Positions 35,512 through 46,700 of a stretch of 51,322 bases of DNA are shown here, in pieces. Numbering within the stretch: position 1 is the stretch's first letter; each line of letters starts with the position of its first letter. The notes below the pieces were generated by a model that saw nothing but the letters and a program-made list of their open reading frames with translations, searched no databases and had not been told where the DNA came from. The position numbers were made by a program, and so were the translations under genes. The DNA is taken from assembly GCA_026708685.1 (NCBI GenBank), contig JAPOUL010000078.1, forward strand, positions 1 to 51,322, read 5' to 3'. Source of the stretch: Bacteroidota bacterium. GTDB lineage: Bacteria; Bacteroidota; Rhodothermia; Rhodothermales; Bin80.

Positions 35512-36003
35512 AAAATTGAATGGCTTGGGTCATAAAATACAAGTTTCTGAGAAAAAAAGTGTTCTCTTTCGTATTCTTAATGGAATTGAGGTCCTCAAGT
35601 TGATCAATGGTGGTGATCACATGTCTGGCCAGCCCCCTGAAGTTAATTATCCTGCATGACATCTAATTGTTGAATTGAACGGATACTACAGGCTATCTTA
35701 ATAAATCATATTTCAGCGAATGCATCTGGGTTCAACATCATAATAGAACCATTGAATCGCCACCACGGAGGCACTGTGTCATCAAGAATGTTTCTCATTA
35801 TTGTAGCATGTATGATGTACACTGAGACTCATTTGCATTGATGGATACTCACTGTCTCTCATCTTGATGCATTCTTTCTTATCATGAAGGGAATGATTCC
35901 AATAACTTGTACATGGATTCCTGAGAATTCCCAATTTATTCCCGATAAATTCGTACTTTGCAATGATCTGTGAGTATACTCCCTTAACTTTTTGATTATA
36001 GGT
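35512..36003. other. Divergent intergenic region, no gene seen
   Basis: About 490 bases separate the divergent CBM9 operon and the SGNH-dehydrogenase-cytochrome gene. Frames in this region are short and composed like non-coding DNA. An ATTGAACGG variant of the nonamer found upstream of the ThuA gene occurs at 35674-35682. Promoters for both directions are expected here. Confidence 0.45.
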
Positions 36004-39000
36004 ATGCGTCTATCCTTCAATTCATCCAGTTTTTCCCGTCAAGTGCATTACACCATCGCCGTTGTCTTTGCAGCGATGTGTGTGCAGTGTGCTTCCAGTC
36101 CCTCTGGACCTCTTCAACCCGTTGAAAAAGATGATCATATTGTCTTGATTGGCAATAATTTATGCTCTCGCATGATGAACTATGGACACTTTGAGACGGA
36201 AATGCATCTGCGATTCCCAGATCATCAACTCACAATTCGTAACATGTGTGACGGGGGTAACACTTCTGGATTTCGGCCGCATCCTGGGCGCATTTCTCCT
36301 TGGGCATTTGCCGGAGCAGACAGCTTTTATACCGAGTTGGCCCAACCCTCAGATAGTCAGGGACATTTTGAAACTCCAGATGAGTGGTTGACAAGATTAC
36401 AGGCAGATATCATTATCGCTTTTTTTGGCTTTAATGAATCCTTCGCGGGTCTTGATCATGTAGCCTCCTTTGAGGCAGAAATGGATGCGTTAGTTCAACA
36501 TACGCAAGCCCAACTCTACAACGGAGAAAGTTCGCCTCATCTGATCTTAGTTACACCAATTGCATTTGAAGATCTATCGCATCTCAAGGATCTCCCAGAT
36601 GGTTCTCAGGAGAATCTCCATCTATCCGCGTATGCAGAAGCGATTCAGCGAGTCGCCGAAAAGTATCAACTCCCCTTTGCTGATGTTTACTCCCCCTCTA
36701 GAAAGTGGTATCGTGGTTCAAAGGATCCGTTAACGATTGATGGCTCACAGCTCAAGGATGAAGGGTATCAGCTCCTAAGTGAGAGTATTGTTGATCAAGT
36801 GTTTGGTGGTCAACAGAAATTAAACCCTCCTGCACATAGCCAGATTCTCAAGGCTGTCCACGATAAAAACTGGCATTGGCACAATGATTTTAAGATCCCC
36901 AATGGCGTACATGTTTATGGACGAAGATACAACCCTTTCGGACCGGATAATTATCCAGCTGAGCTTCAAAAGATACGGCAAATGACGGCGATTCGAGATA
37001 CCGCAATCTGGTATGCCGCCCAGGGGATAGTCATGGATGTAGAGGTAGCCGATGCACGCACACTTGAACTTCCAGAAGTGGTCACCAACTATGTTCCCAG
37101 TGAGAAAAATGGAGAACTTAGGTATCTATATGGTGATGAAGCGTTAGCTACTTTGACAGCTGCCCCTGGATACAAAATAGAATTGTTTGCATCGGAAGTG
37201 GAATTTTCTGATCTAGCAAATCCTGTTCAGATGTCCTTTGATAATAAAGGTCGATTGTGGGTTGCAGTCATTCCCAGCTATCCTCACTGGAAGCCGGGTG
37301 ATCCTCTGCCGAATGATAAACTGATTATTCTTGAGGACACCGATCAAGATGGTATAGCAGATCACCAAACGACTTGGGCGGACAGCTTGCATCTACCCGT
37401 TGGATTTGAATTAGCACCCGAAGGGGTCTATGTGAGTCAAGGCACCAATCTGGTGTTGCTCTCAGACACCGATGGAGATGATCATGCTGATACAAAGGAC
37501 ATTATCCTCAGTGGTTTTGATGATCACGATACGCACCATGTCATCAGTGCATTTACTGCTGATCCATCAGGTGCCATTTACATGGCTGAGGGAGTCTTTT
37601 TGCATACGAATGTTGAAACATCCTATGGTCCTTCTCGTGGGACTCATGGTGGATTTTTCCGCTATAACCCTCAACGACATCACCTTGAACGAACGGCACA
37701 AGTTTCCATCCCCAACCCATGGGGCATTGCTTTTGACAAGTGGGGGCAACCATTCTTTGCTGAAACATCGGGACCTGATGTTCGCTGGATGTTGCCCGCA
37801 ACAGTCAAGCCCCTTTATGGAATCTCGACGCACAAGTCCTTTAACCTGATTGAGGAGGCACATAAAGTACGCCCCACTTCTGGACTAGAATTTGTGTCAA
37901 GTCGACATTTCCCCGATGAGGTGCAGGGTGATTTATTGATCAATAATACCATTGGTTTTTTGGGGATGAAGCAGCATACGATGGAGGATGATGGAACAGG
38001 ATATACGAGTTCACATCGTCAGGATTTAATTCAGGGATCGGATGGAAATTTCCGCCCTGTTGACATGGAATTTGCTCCCGACGGATCGCTTTACTTTATT
38101 GACTGGCATAACGTATTGATTGGTCATATGCAACATAATGCCCGTGATCCCTTGCGAGACCATGAACATGGACGAATTTATAGAATCACCTATCCGGCAA
38201 GACCCTTAGTAGAACCCGCTAAGATTGACGGAGCAACGATTGACGAGTTACTTGACAATCTTATCTTGCCTGAATACCGCACTCGCTACCGTACACGCCG
38301 AGAATTACGAGGGCGTGATGCTAATGAGGTGATCGCAAGACTTGGTCCTTGGATGAATCAACTAGATTCAAATAGCGAACATTATGAACATCATCTACTG
38401 GAAGCATTGTGGGTGACTTGGGGGATCAATCAAGTTGATGAGGCTCTCTTAGAACGGTTATTGAACTCAGAGGATTTTAGAATTCGTGCTGCGGCTGTTA
38501 GAGTGCTGCGATACAATCCACAACTTGAACGACAGATTGAGCTGCTCACAACTGCTGCAGAGGATCTACATGGGCGAGTTCGGACGGAAGTGATGACCGC
38601 TGCATCTTGGCTGAATCCTCAACAAGGACAGCCAATTACCGAGAAAGCAAGTCAGCAAACGCTTGATAAATGGAACATGAATGTGGCCGTGACTGCCCTT
38701 GCTCATTTACGGGGTGAACCCGTACCCCCCTCCAAATCAGATGAAGATGCCCCTGGATGGGCAGCACCATTTTTAGGGTTGTATACCATTGGAAAGGAAG
38801 TCTATTCCAGAGATGGATACTGTTCTACATGCCACATGCCAGACGGCAAGGGACTTCCACAGTCTGGGTTTCCTCCACTTGCAGGCACTGATTGGGTGGT
38901 AGGAGATCCTGAAAGGTTGATCAAACTGACTCTGGATGGACTCATTGGTCCAATTACCGTCCTCGGAGAAGAATACCCCGGACATGTTCCGATGACTCCA

Positions 39001-39171
39001 TTTCGCAACCTTCTCACGGATGAAGAGGTGGCCGCAGTGTTGACCTATGTACGCAATGCATTCGGTAATCGTGCCACTGCGATTAGTCCTGAATATGTTG
39101 CCAAAATTCGGACGGACACCGCAGATAGGCAAGGCTACTATACCGTAGAGGAATTGATGAGCAATGAATAA
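36004..39171 (+). CDS. Multidomain lipoprotein: SGNH hydrolase, PQQ-type dehydrogenase, HEAT-like, cytochrome c
   Basis: The product is 1055 residues from ATG 36004; an in-frame TTG lies 12 bases upstream. The N-terminus is a lipoprotein-like signal ending CVQCASS. Residues about 45-265 resemble an SGNH/GDSL esterase (IVLIGNNLCSRM, ADIIIAFFGFNES, DEGYQLL). Residues about 380-725 are a membrane-bound-dehydrogenase propeller (GYKIELFASEVEF, DTDQDGIADHQT, RPTSGLEFVSS, FAPDGSLYFIDWHN). Residues about 735-900 are HEAT-like helices. Residues about 920-1025 are a cytochrome c with haem motif C940-S-T-C943-H944 and an axial Met candidate in HVPMTPF. The protein would oxidise a sugar or alcohol and pass electrons straight to its own haem. 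Confidence 0.9.
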   Translation: MRLSFNSSSFSRQVHYTIAVVFAAMCVQCASSPSGPLQPVEKDDHIVLIGNNLCSRMMNYGHFETEMHLRFPDHQLTIRNMCDGGNTSGFRPHPGRISPWAFAGADSFYTELAQPSDSQGHFETPDEWLTRLQADIIIAFFGFNESFAGLDHVASFEAEMDALVQHTQAQLYNGESSPHLILVTPIAFEDLSHLKDLPDGSQENLHLSAYAEAIQRVAEKYQLPFADVYSPSRKWYRGSKDPLTIDGSQLKDEGYQLLSESIVDQVFGGQQKLNPPAHSQILKAVHDKNWHWHNDFKIPNGVHVYGRRYNPFGPDNYPAELQKIRQMTAIRDTAIWYAAQGIVMDVEVADARTLELPEVVTNYVPSEKNGELRYLYGDEALATLTAAPGYKIELFASEVEFSDLANPVQMSFDNKGRLWVAVIPSYPHWKPGDPLPNDKLIILEDTDQDGIADHQTTWADSLHLPVGFELAPEGVYVSQGTNLVLLSDTDGDDHADTKDIILSGFDDHDTHHVISAFTADPSGAIYMAEGVFLHTNVETSYGPSRGTHGGFFRYNPQRHHLERTAQVSIPNPWGIAFDKWGQPFFAETSGPDVRWMLPATVKPLYGISTHKSFNLIEEAHKVRPTSGLEFVSSRHFPDEVQGDLLINNTIGFLGMKQHTMEDDGTGYTSSHRQDLIQGSDGNFRPVDMEFAPDGSLYFIDWHNVLIGHMQHNARDPLRDHEHGRIYRITYPARPLVEPAKIDGATIDELLDNLILPEYRTRYRTRRELRGRDANEVIARLGPWMNQLDSNSEHYEHHLLEALWVTWGINQVDEALLERLLNSEDFRIRAAAVRVLRYNPQLERQIELLTTAAEDLHGRVRTEVMTAASWLNPQQGQPITEKASQQTLDKWNMNVAVTALAHLRGEPVPPSKSDEDAPGWAAPFLGLYTIGKEVYSRDGYCSTCHMPDGKGLPQSGFPPLAGTDWVVGDPERLIKLTLDGLIGPITVLGEEYPGHVPMTPFRNLLTDEEVAAVLTYVRNAFGNRATAISPEYVAKIRTDTADRQGYYTVEELMSNE

Positions 39172-39582
39172 AATTCACAGTTCTTCAAAAAAGTTGGAAG
39201 AATACGATTCATCAATGTCCATCCATACTTGGAACTAAATGTGGATTTAACCTAACAAGGTGAAGTTTGAATGGACATGATGTTGGCACTTGTTGATCTT
39301 CACGATATTGGACATTGTAGCCAGATCTTATTGAATGTTGGAAAAAACTGCCTTGAATCATATGGAGTCAATTTATAGGGGACTCTTCCTCTGCAAGAAT
39401 TTTGATTTGAATAGGTTGGATTGTAGCCTCCGCGTGAAAACTATGATTGTTAATGAGAGTGAGGGCTAATGCAGTTTTGAACTGGATTTTTGTACAAGTG
39501 TCGAACCTATTGAGAAAGAGGGATATCCTTGATCCCCTGCAATGTATGAATGTAAGATGGATCCGTGACATGAAGAGCGTAG
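39172..39582. other. Intergenic, no gene seen
   Basis: About 410 bases. TTCTTC...GAAGAA can pair across a 10-base loop shortly after the cytochrome gene (about 39182-39203), but there is no T-tract. A 67-codon minus-strand frame (39368-39571) exists; I do not accept it as a gene. Confidence 0.5.
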
Positions 39583-41964
39583 ATGTTAAGTATTGACATC
39601 GTCATTGTTCTCGTGATCGTTGGTTGTGCGATCGTACTCTTCGTCACTGAATGGGTACGCTATGATGGTGTAGCTCTGATCGTTTTACTGGCACTGGCCA
39701 TCAGCGGTGTGATTCCTATGTCTCGTGCTATTGAGGGATTTGCAAATCCCGCAGTGGTTACGATTGCAGCTGTACTTGTTTTAAGTGGAGGATTATATAA
39801 GACGGGGGTGGCGAATTTGATAGGATCGCATTTGATGCGATTAACGGGAGCATCTCCAGTGAGACTGACTGCGGTAATGATGCTCACGGCTGGATTGATG
39901 TCCGGCGTGATGAACAATATTGCTGCCACTGCCCTTTTGCTTCCTGTGGTGCTTGATATTGCTCGCCGCTTTGGGATGCGCCCTTCAAGATTGCTCATTC
40001 CGCTTGCGTTTGCATCGCTTCTTGGAGGGATGACAACCCTGATCGGTACTGGCCCCAATATTCTTCTTTCAACGATTCTTGAGCGTTCAGGGCAGGGAAC
40101 ATTCGGGCTTTTCTCATTCACTCCGGTCGGATCCGCTGCACTTGTTCTGGGCATTGCCTACATGATATTTTTAGGGCGACACTTCCTTCCAGATCGGCGC
40201 AGTAAGAATGATCAGCCCATTGGCGAAGTGGATCTTCGAGATCGATATGCACTCAGCGATGCAATCTTCTGCCTCAGAATTCCCAAGCGATCCGCATTGA
40301 ATGGACGGACTCTCATTCAGGCACAACTTGGGCGTGTTTTGGGAATTGATCTTCTTGCTGTTCAACGTCAAGGGCATTTGATCAGAGCCCCTGAACCGAC
40401 ATTTCAACTACACAATGGAGATATTCTCATTTGTGAAGGCCGTCCAGACAAGATGATGGATCTACAGTCTTGGGGGTATCTCAGAAACCAAGGACAGCCA
40501 GATGATGATCTTCAATCCCACCTGAAAGACCATACCACATTCGCTAAGGTTGAGGTTGCATCCACCGCAACGGTACTTGGAAAAACACCACGAGAGTTAG
40601 ATTTTCATCGTCGCTATTCGGCCTGTATTATGGCGATTGAGCGCGAAGGCCATATCCTTGGCGGATCTATTCCAGAGACGCAAATCAAATCGGGTGATAT
40701 TCTTTTGATGATCGGAGAAGAAGAATTGTTAGAGCAACTCTATTTTTCGAATGAATTCACCTCCATCGTCTTAATGAATACCGACGATGCCATGGATCTG
40801 TATGAACTGGATTCTAAGTTGATGGAGATCCAAATTCCAGACAATTCTACACTGAATGGGCGAAGTTTGGATTCAACGCGTCTCGGGCACGATTTTGGAC
40901 TTACCGTTCTTCAGATTTATCGAAAACAAGAATCAAGAACATCAAGTATCGTTCTTCCTGATGCCTCTGAAGTTCTGCATTCCGGTGATCGACTCATGGT
41001 TCAGGGGAGTCAAGACTCTTTGAAGGTATTTCGGGGGCTTCAGTTGCTGGAGTTGCATGATGCAGATGCGACCCCAATGGTAGAGGACTTAGAATCCGAA
41101 GATGTTGGTTTTGCAGAGGTCACATTATCGCCTACTTCAAATCTTGTTGGAAAGTCGTTGAGTCAGATCTTTTTTCGAGATTCTTACGGGTTGAATATCC
41201 CAGCTATCTGGCGAAGTGGAGAAACCACACACTCCAATATCCATCTCAGGGAAACTCCTCTTCAGTTTGGTGATGCTCTCTTGGTCTATGGGAAAAGGAA
41301 AAAAATCCGGTTGTTGGAAAAAGACTCTCGTTTTCTAGTTCTTACATCAGAATTGAGCGAAGTATTTAGAACCCGTATGGCTCCGATTGCCGGTATGATC
41401 ATGTTGGGAGTGATCCTGTGTGCTTCCATGAACCTTCTTCCAGTCTACATCGCAGCTCTTTTGGGTGCCTTGGCCATGGTGTTTACTGGCTGTGTGAGGG
41501 GAAACGAAGTCTATAAACTCATTGAATGGCGTGTAATCATTCTTCTTGGCGGCATGCTAGCCCTTGGCTTAGCTATGGAAGAATCTGGAGCTGCTGAATT
41601 ATTTGCACGTGAAGTGATTGGCAGAGCCGCAGAGGCCGGACCTCAGTTTCTCATTGGAAGTCTGTTTTTGCTATGTGCATTTGCGGCTCAATTCGTGCCT
41701 ACCTCCGCGGTTGCCGTTCTTGTTGCTCCCATAGCACTCAGTACCGCTACGGATCTCAATCTATCGGCACAGGCATTGCTCATGGTCGTGGCCGTAGGGT
41801 CCTCATGTGCATTTTTGACTCCATTTGGCCATCCAGTAAACCTCCTCGTGATGAGTGTGGGAGGCTACAAGGTCACAGACTATACGCGTGCGGGTGCTCC
41901 TCTATTTATTCTGCTCCTTCTATTAGTTGTTTTCTTTTTACCTATGGTATGGCCATTATCTTAG
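39583..41964 (+). CDS. SLC13/DASS-type anion transporter with four RCK_C domains
   Basis: This 793-residue membrane protein is in the divalent anion:Na+ symporter superfamily. The N-terminal membrane half (about 1-200) includes AIEGFANPAVVTIAAV, MNNIAATALLLPV and GGMTTLIGTGPN. A large cytoplasmic region carries four RCK_C (TrkA-C) regulatory domains, at about 228-290, 320-380, 413-480 and 508-575, each with the ...LNGRTL/VLGKTP...GD-x-L... pattern. The C-terminal membrane half (about 600-793) follows (AAQFVPTSAVAVLVAPIA, SSCAFLTPFGHPVN). Family members with RCK_C usually have two, so four suggests an internal duplication. Substrates are sulfate, dicarboxylates or similar anions. Sulfate would fit the nearby sulfatase, but that is speculation. 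Confidence 0.9.
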   Translation: MLSIDIVIVLVIVGCAIVLFVTEWVRYDGVALIVLLALAISGVIPMSRAIEGFANPAVVTIAAVLVLSGGLYKTGVANLIGSHLMRLTGASPVRLTAVMMLTAGLMSGVMNNIAATALLLPVVLDIARRFGMRPSRLLIPLAFASLLGGMTTLIGTGPNILLSTILERSGQGTFGLFSFTPVGSAALVLGIAYMIFLGRHFLPDRRSKNDQPIGEVDLRDRYALSDAIFCLRIPKRSALNGRTLIQAQLGRVLGIDLLAVQRQGHLIRAPEPTFQLHNGDILICEGRPDKMMDLQSWGYLRNQGQPDDDLQSHLKDHTTFAKVEVASTATVLGKTPRELDFHRRYSACIMAIEREGHILGGSIPETQIKSGDILLMIGEEELLEQLYFSNEFTSIVLMNTDDAMDLYELDSKLMEIQIPDNSTLNGRSLDSTRLGHDFGLTVLQIYRKQESRTSSIVLPDASEVLHSGDRLMVQGSQDSLKVFRGLQLLELHDADATPMVEDLESEDVGFAEVTLSPTSNLVGKSLSQIFFRDSYGLNIPAIWRSGETTHSNIHLRETPLQFGDALLVYGKRKKIRLLEKDSRFLVLTSELSEVFRTRMAPIAGMIMLGVILCASMNLLPVYIAALLGALAMVFTGCVRGNEVYKLIEWRVIILLGGMLALGLAMEESGAAELFAREVIGRAAEAGPQFLIGSLFLLCAFAAQFVPTSAVAVLVAPIALSTATDLNLSAQALLMVVAVGSSCAFLTPFGHPVNLLVMSVGGYKVTDYTRAGAPLFILLLLLVVFFLPMVWPLS

Positions 41965-42166
41965 AAATGTTAGAATATCTCTTCTACGACCATCTCAGTC
42001 CTCATCCCACAGCAGAAACAGTGTACGATCAAAGCAGTCTTTGGTAGGTCACGAATTACAGATCTCTGGGGTACTGCTCGCGTGGCTACGGTATAGGTTT
42101 GGTAACCTATGAAGATTTGGAGAGTTGACTAAATGAAAAGCGTTAACCATCACAGCATTCATTCCT

Positions 42167-43324
42167 ATGTCAAAAAAGAAAAACGTACTACCTGGGCGCA
42201 GTGCGTTTGACCGTGGACCTACCCCACACTTTCGCGGGCGAACCAGTGTTCTAAATAAATTCAGGATACTTAGGAAACGTGCCATGCGGGGGAAAGAAGG
42301 AACAACATTCATCATCCATGGAGCCCCTGGTGCTGGCAAGACTGCACTGTTAGATCAATGCCAGAAGCGGGCCGAAAAGGATGATTGGAACATCGTGAAA
42401 CTTTATACAACTGCCCTTTGGAATCCAGATGATCTATTGCACTGCCTTGGCAAAAGTCATACGCAAATCACTGGGTTGAAGGGAGAGATCGGGGTGGGGG
42501 CAGAGGTTCTTGGACATGCGAATATTGGTTTTGATGTTCAGCGAACCACGCGTACAATGATGAAAATTCTACAGGATGGCAAGAAGCCTCTGTTGCTGAT
42601 CTTAGATGAAGCTCAGGCTTTGGGTTACAAAGATGTGGTACCGTCTGAAATGAAAGGGGTTGTTACCAGTGTCCTCAACAAGATCCACAATGGTGACTTA
42701 GGGAAAGCGGCAATCCTGCTTGCTGGGGGGCTGAAAACAACTCTGGATGCATTTGAAATTTTCGGAATATCAAGGACAGCAATGAAGTGTGTGGAGGAAT
42801 TAGGCCCACTGAGCGAGAAATCTACCCGTGCCATCATTTATGCGTGGCTCACCAACGAAGGTGGAGCAAAGGGAGATGTTACTAAATGGGTTGGTTCAAT
42901 CGCCAAGGAATCGAATGGATGGCCCCAGCATATTGCAGCATATGTAGAATCGGCGATATTCCATCTCATGGAAAACGGTGGGCATCCAACATCCACAGGT
43001 TTAAACGAAGTGTTACATGAGGGCAGGATTGAGCGTGCCGAGTATTACGAGCAACGCGTCCGCAGGATTGAGGGAGGAGATGTTATATGTTTAGCCAAGG
43101 CGATTCTTGATCTTCCCGCTGGGAAGATCTTCAAGAAGGAGACGGTCATGTCAGAGCTTGAAAGCAAGCATAGTACAGAGAAAGCGGAGGGTATATTCTG
43201 TACGTTCATTGAAAAGGGTGTCATCGCAGAAGATGGTCGCGGATATTCAATTCCTATTTCATCCATGCATGACTGGTTGAAGTCAGAACTCAAACTATAC
43301 AAGGAAAGAATCTGGGAACCGTAG
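42167..43324 (+). CDS. Orphan P-loop AAA/STAND-like ATPase
   Basis: This 385-residue soluble protein has Walker A G52-APGAGKT59 and Walker B LLLILDEAQ (D147, E148) in an AAA_16/AAA_22-type ATPase. A C-terminal winged-helix-like segment (AILDLPAGKIFKKETVMSELES to GVIAEDGRGYSIP) follows. A charged N-terminus (KKKNVLPGRSAFDRG) and FRGR precede the P-loop, as in Orc/Cdc6-like and transposition ATPases. No transposase, nuclease or toxin gene is adjacent. It is flanked by spacers of about 200 and 450 bases, so it is a solitary gene. Its function is unknown: regulator, mobile-element leftover or defence ATPase are all possible. Confidence 0.8.
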   Translation: MSKKKNVLPGRSAFDRGPTPHFRGRTSVLNKFRILRKRAMRGKEGTTFIIHGAPGAGKTALLDQCQKRAEKDDWNIVKLYTTALWNPDDLLHCLGKSHTQITGLKGEIGVGAEVLGHANIGFDVQRTTRTMMKILQDGKKPLLLILDEAQALGYKDVVPSEMKGVVTSVLNKIHNGDLGKAAILLAGGLKTTLDAFEIFGISRTAMKCVEELGPLSEKSTRAIIYAWLTNEGGAKGDVTKWVGSIAKESNGWPQHIAAYVESAIFHLMENGGHPTSTGLNEVLHEGRIERAEYYEQRVRRIEGGDVICLAKAILDLPAGKIFKKETVMSELESKHSTEKAEGIFCTFIEKGVIAEDGRGYSIPISSMHDWLKSELKLYKERIWEP

Positions 43325-43771
43325 TAACCCAATCTCCAGACAATGATAAGGTAGAATAGAGATGGTAATTGGCAGAGCCCCTTGAACTATAGAGCACCTT
43401 GGAGTTATGCATCACAAAGGGATAGGCAGATTTTGGGCATTCCAAAATATTGTGAAGAATTTTAGAAGAAAACTGGGGTTATGCGGACATTGAGTCCAAG
43501 TTGATGAAGATCTTACAGATGAACAAGGGTACACAAGCATATTTGAAAAAGAATGCATTCCATGACTGAAGTTGATCATCATCTAACACAGCACTCGGCG
43601 AGGTATCTAACAAATCAGCCTATTGAGTGGTGAGGAAAAACCATCTCTCAACTCCGCAGGACCGATACTTCGGAGTCTGATCCATTGATCAACTCATGAG
43701 GTAAGGATCATCTAATAAATGACCCTAATCTCTAACTAATCTGTTTGAACCGTATCTTAAATAGAGTAACA
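43325..43771. other. Intergenic, no gene seen
   Basis: About 450 bases between the orphan ATPase and the PSD1-type cytochrome. I found no plausible gene, RNA or strong hairpin. The spacing isolates the ATPase gene from both neighbours. Confidence 0.5.
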
Positions 43772-46700
43772 ATGAATACCATGGTTGGAGTTCATGGCTT
43801 AAAATTCACGTATATGCAGTGGTTTACTTGCCTTTTTGCAGTTTTTCTGTTGGGATGCTCTTCATCACATACAGCAGAAGAATTGCCCGATCAGGTGGAT
43901 TTTAATTACCATATTCGACCGATCCTTTCCAATTCTTGTTACGTATGTCATGGACCAGATATCAGTACGAGGGAAGCAGATCTGAGACTTGATACCTACG
44001 CAGGAGCAACTGCACAGAGGTCGGGTGGTCCCGCAATTATCCCCGGTAGTGCACGGCGTAGTTTACTCATCCAGAGAATCACCGCGGAAGATCCAAAAAA
44101 TCAGATGCCACCTCCTGAGATGAACAAAGTCCTCACTGAATACGAAATTGCACTGCTATCCAAATGGATTGATCAAGGAGCAGAGTATAAAACTCACTGG
44201 GCCTTGATTGCTCCGCAAAGGCATCCCAACAAAACGTCTATTGATGAATTTCTGAACGAAAGACTCTCAAATGCCGGGATTGTGCCTGCAGAGACTGCCT
44301 CAAGGGACAACCTGATTCGCCGTGCCTCCTATATACTGACTGGACTTCCTCCTTCACCACAAGATGTCGAAGCATTTGAACGTGATCATTCTACTGATGC
44401 CTATGAAAACGTGATTGATAGCCTTTTAAATTCGCCTGCATATGGAGAACGCTGGGCACGTCACTGGATGGATCTGATGCGATATTCAGAATCCAGAGGG
44501 CATGAATTTGATTACACCATTCAGGGGGCGTGGCATTACCGTGATTATCTGATTCGCGCATTCAATGAAGATGTACCGTACGACCAGTTGATTCTTGAGC
44601 ATCTTGCTGGAGATGTATTGGAATCCCCTAGGATTCATCCTGAAGATGGATTCAATGAGTCTGTGATTGGAACCGCGTACTTTGCACTCGGAGAGGGAAA
44701 ACACAGCCCAGTTGATACGCGCATTGACGAGGCCGATCGTATAGATAATATTATTGATGTTACCACGAAGACATTTCAGGGCTTCACCGTCGCATGTTCA
44801 CGATGTCATGATCATAAATTTGATCCGATCCCGACCACTGATTATTATTCGCTTTATGGCATCATTGAAAGTGCACGATTCACGCCCACGCCAATCCTCT
44901 CCGAAAATGATTTGCACCGAATTCAGGCACTCGCCATGTTCAATCAACAGTTCAGACAGGAGGTAGCGACCAGTTGGCAATCCTCACTTGATCCAGTACC
45001 CGCTGTTGCAACATCTCATCAAGAGGAATCTTCGGACGCTATCCATCAAGATACATCCCAAACATGGGAAGTGCTTGGAGATTTTAGAGATGGTACTTTA
45101 GATGGGTGGATGGCACATGGTCCTGCATTTATGGGGGATGTACCTCAGAATGGATTTCCTATCGTTCAGGATAACCGTTTGGTTCAACTATCTGAGAATG
45201 TCATCAGTAGTAGGACCATTGCAAAAGGACTTCCAGGGGGATTACGCTCTCCAACCTTTACCCTCAGTCATGACAGCATTACGGTATTTGCAAGGGGATA
45301 TCAATCAGCACTCCGGCTGGTGATCGATAATTTTCAACTCATTCAGGCACCCATTCATGGGGAGCTGGATCAAGAACTCCATACCGATGTGCTGACTCCC
45401 TATTCATTTGGAGTGAGCATGTGGAAGGGAAGTAAAGCCTACATTGAATTACTGGTTGGAACCTATGATAAAGGTCGTTATGTCACCGAGCGACATACCC
45501 TTGCACTTCATGATTCGTCTTACTTTGAGATCGCTTATGCGATTGCACATGACGATATCCGCCCACCACTTCAACTTGGGTCATCCGTGGAGGCTGATGT
45601 GCAGGCATCGGTTCAAGCATGGGCAGAACACAAGGCGACTCCAAACCATATTTCTTCCATCAACCGTGCATTGGCAGCTGGCACCCTTCAGCGTCCAGTG
45701 ATTCCTACGATGCTCCGCCAACAGCGTGCCATTCTGGAGCAGATGTCCCCAATAGAGTTTTTTGTTGGAATGCGTGAAGGGGATAGGGTGACGAGTTCTG
45801 TTTTTGGACGAGGAAATTATCAGACACCAGTAGGTGATCCAGTCCCACACAGATTCTTGACTGCACTAGACACAACGGGTACTTACTTTACAAAGACATC
45901 TAGCGGTCGATTGGAATTTGCAGAAGCGATGCTAGATCCTGCGAACCCTCTCACAGCCCGCGTGATGGTCAATCGGTTGTGGCACCATGTGTTTGGTCGT
46001 GGAATCGTAGAAACTGTAGATAACTTTGGAGCTCAGGGAAGTCTACCATCGCATCCAGAATTGCTGGATTATCTTGCATTACGCTTTGTAGAATCTAGAT
46101 GGTCGGTGAAATCCATTCTCCGAGAAATGGTCCTCTCGGATGCCTTTCAAAGATCTACACTTGCATCGGATGGTGTGTCTGAGGAAGATCCTACCAACAT
46201 GCTACTGTCTCATTATCCAGTACGAAGGCTGGAGGCGGAGTCCATCCGTGATGGCCTCTTAGCTGTATCTGGACGACTCAATCCCACGATGTTTGGTCCT
46301 CCAGTACCCATACATCTCACTGAATTCATGGAAGGGCGTGGAAAGCCCGAAATCAATGGCCCCCTAGACGGAGATGGACGACGGAGCATTTACATCGCAC
46401 TACGTCGTAATTTTCTCTCTCCGATGATGCTTGCGTTTGATATGCCGATTCCATTCTCTGCATTTGGTGCACGTAATATGAGCAATGTGCCTGCTCAGTC
46501 CCTTACGATGCTCAATGATGAATTCGTCGCTGAGCAGTCCAGGGTCTGGGGAATATCTCTTATGACTCAACCGCACCCTGATATGAAGAGCAGGATTGAA
46601 CATGTGTACAGAAAGGCTTTTTCGCGACTTCCAGATTCGGAGGAACTTGCAGAGGCAGAATCCTTTCTGATTGCCGAAGCAGAGTATCTTGGGATACCAC

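Noticed and set aside
39368-39571. 67-codon minus-strand frame in the spacer before the anion carrier
   Set aside because: No recognisable domain and no clear start signal; the Cys/His-rich first half is unlike protein. A gene remnant cannot be excluded.
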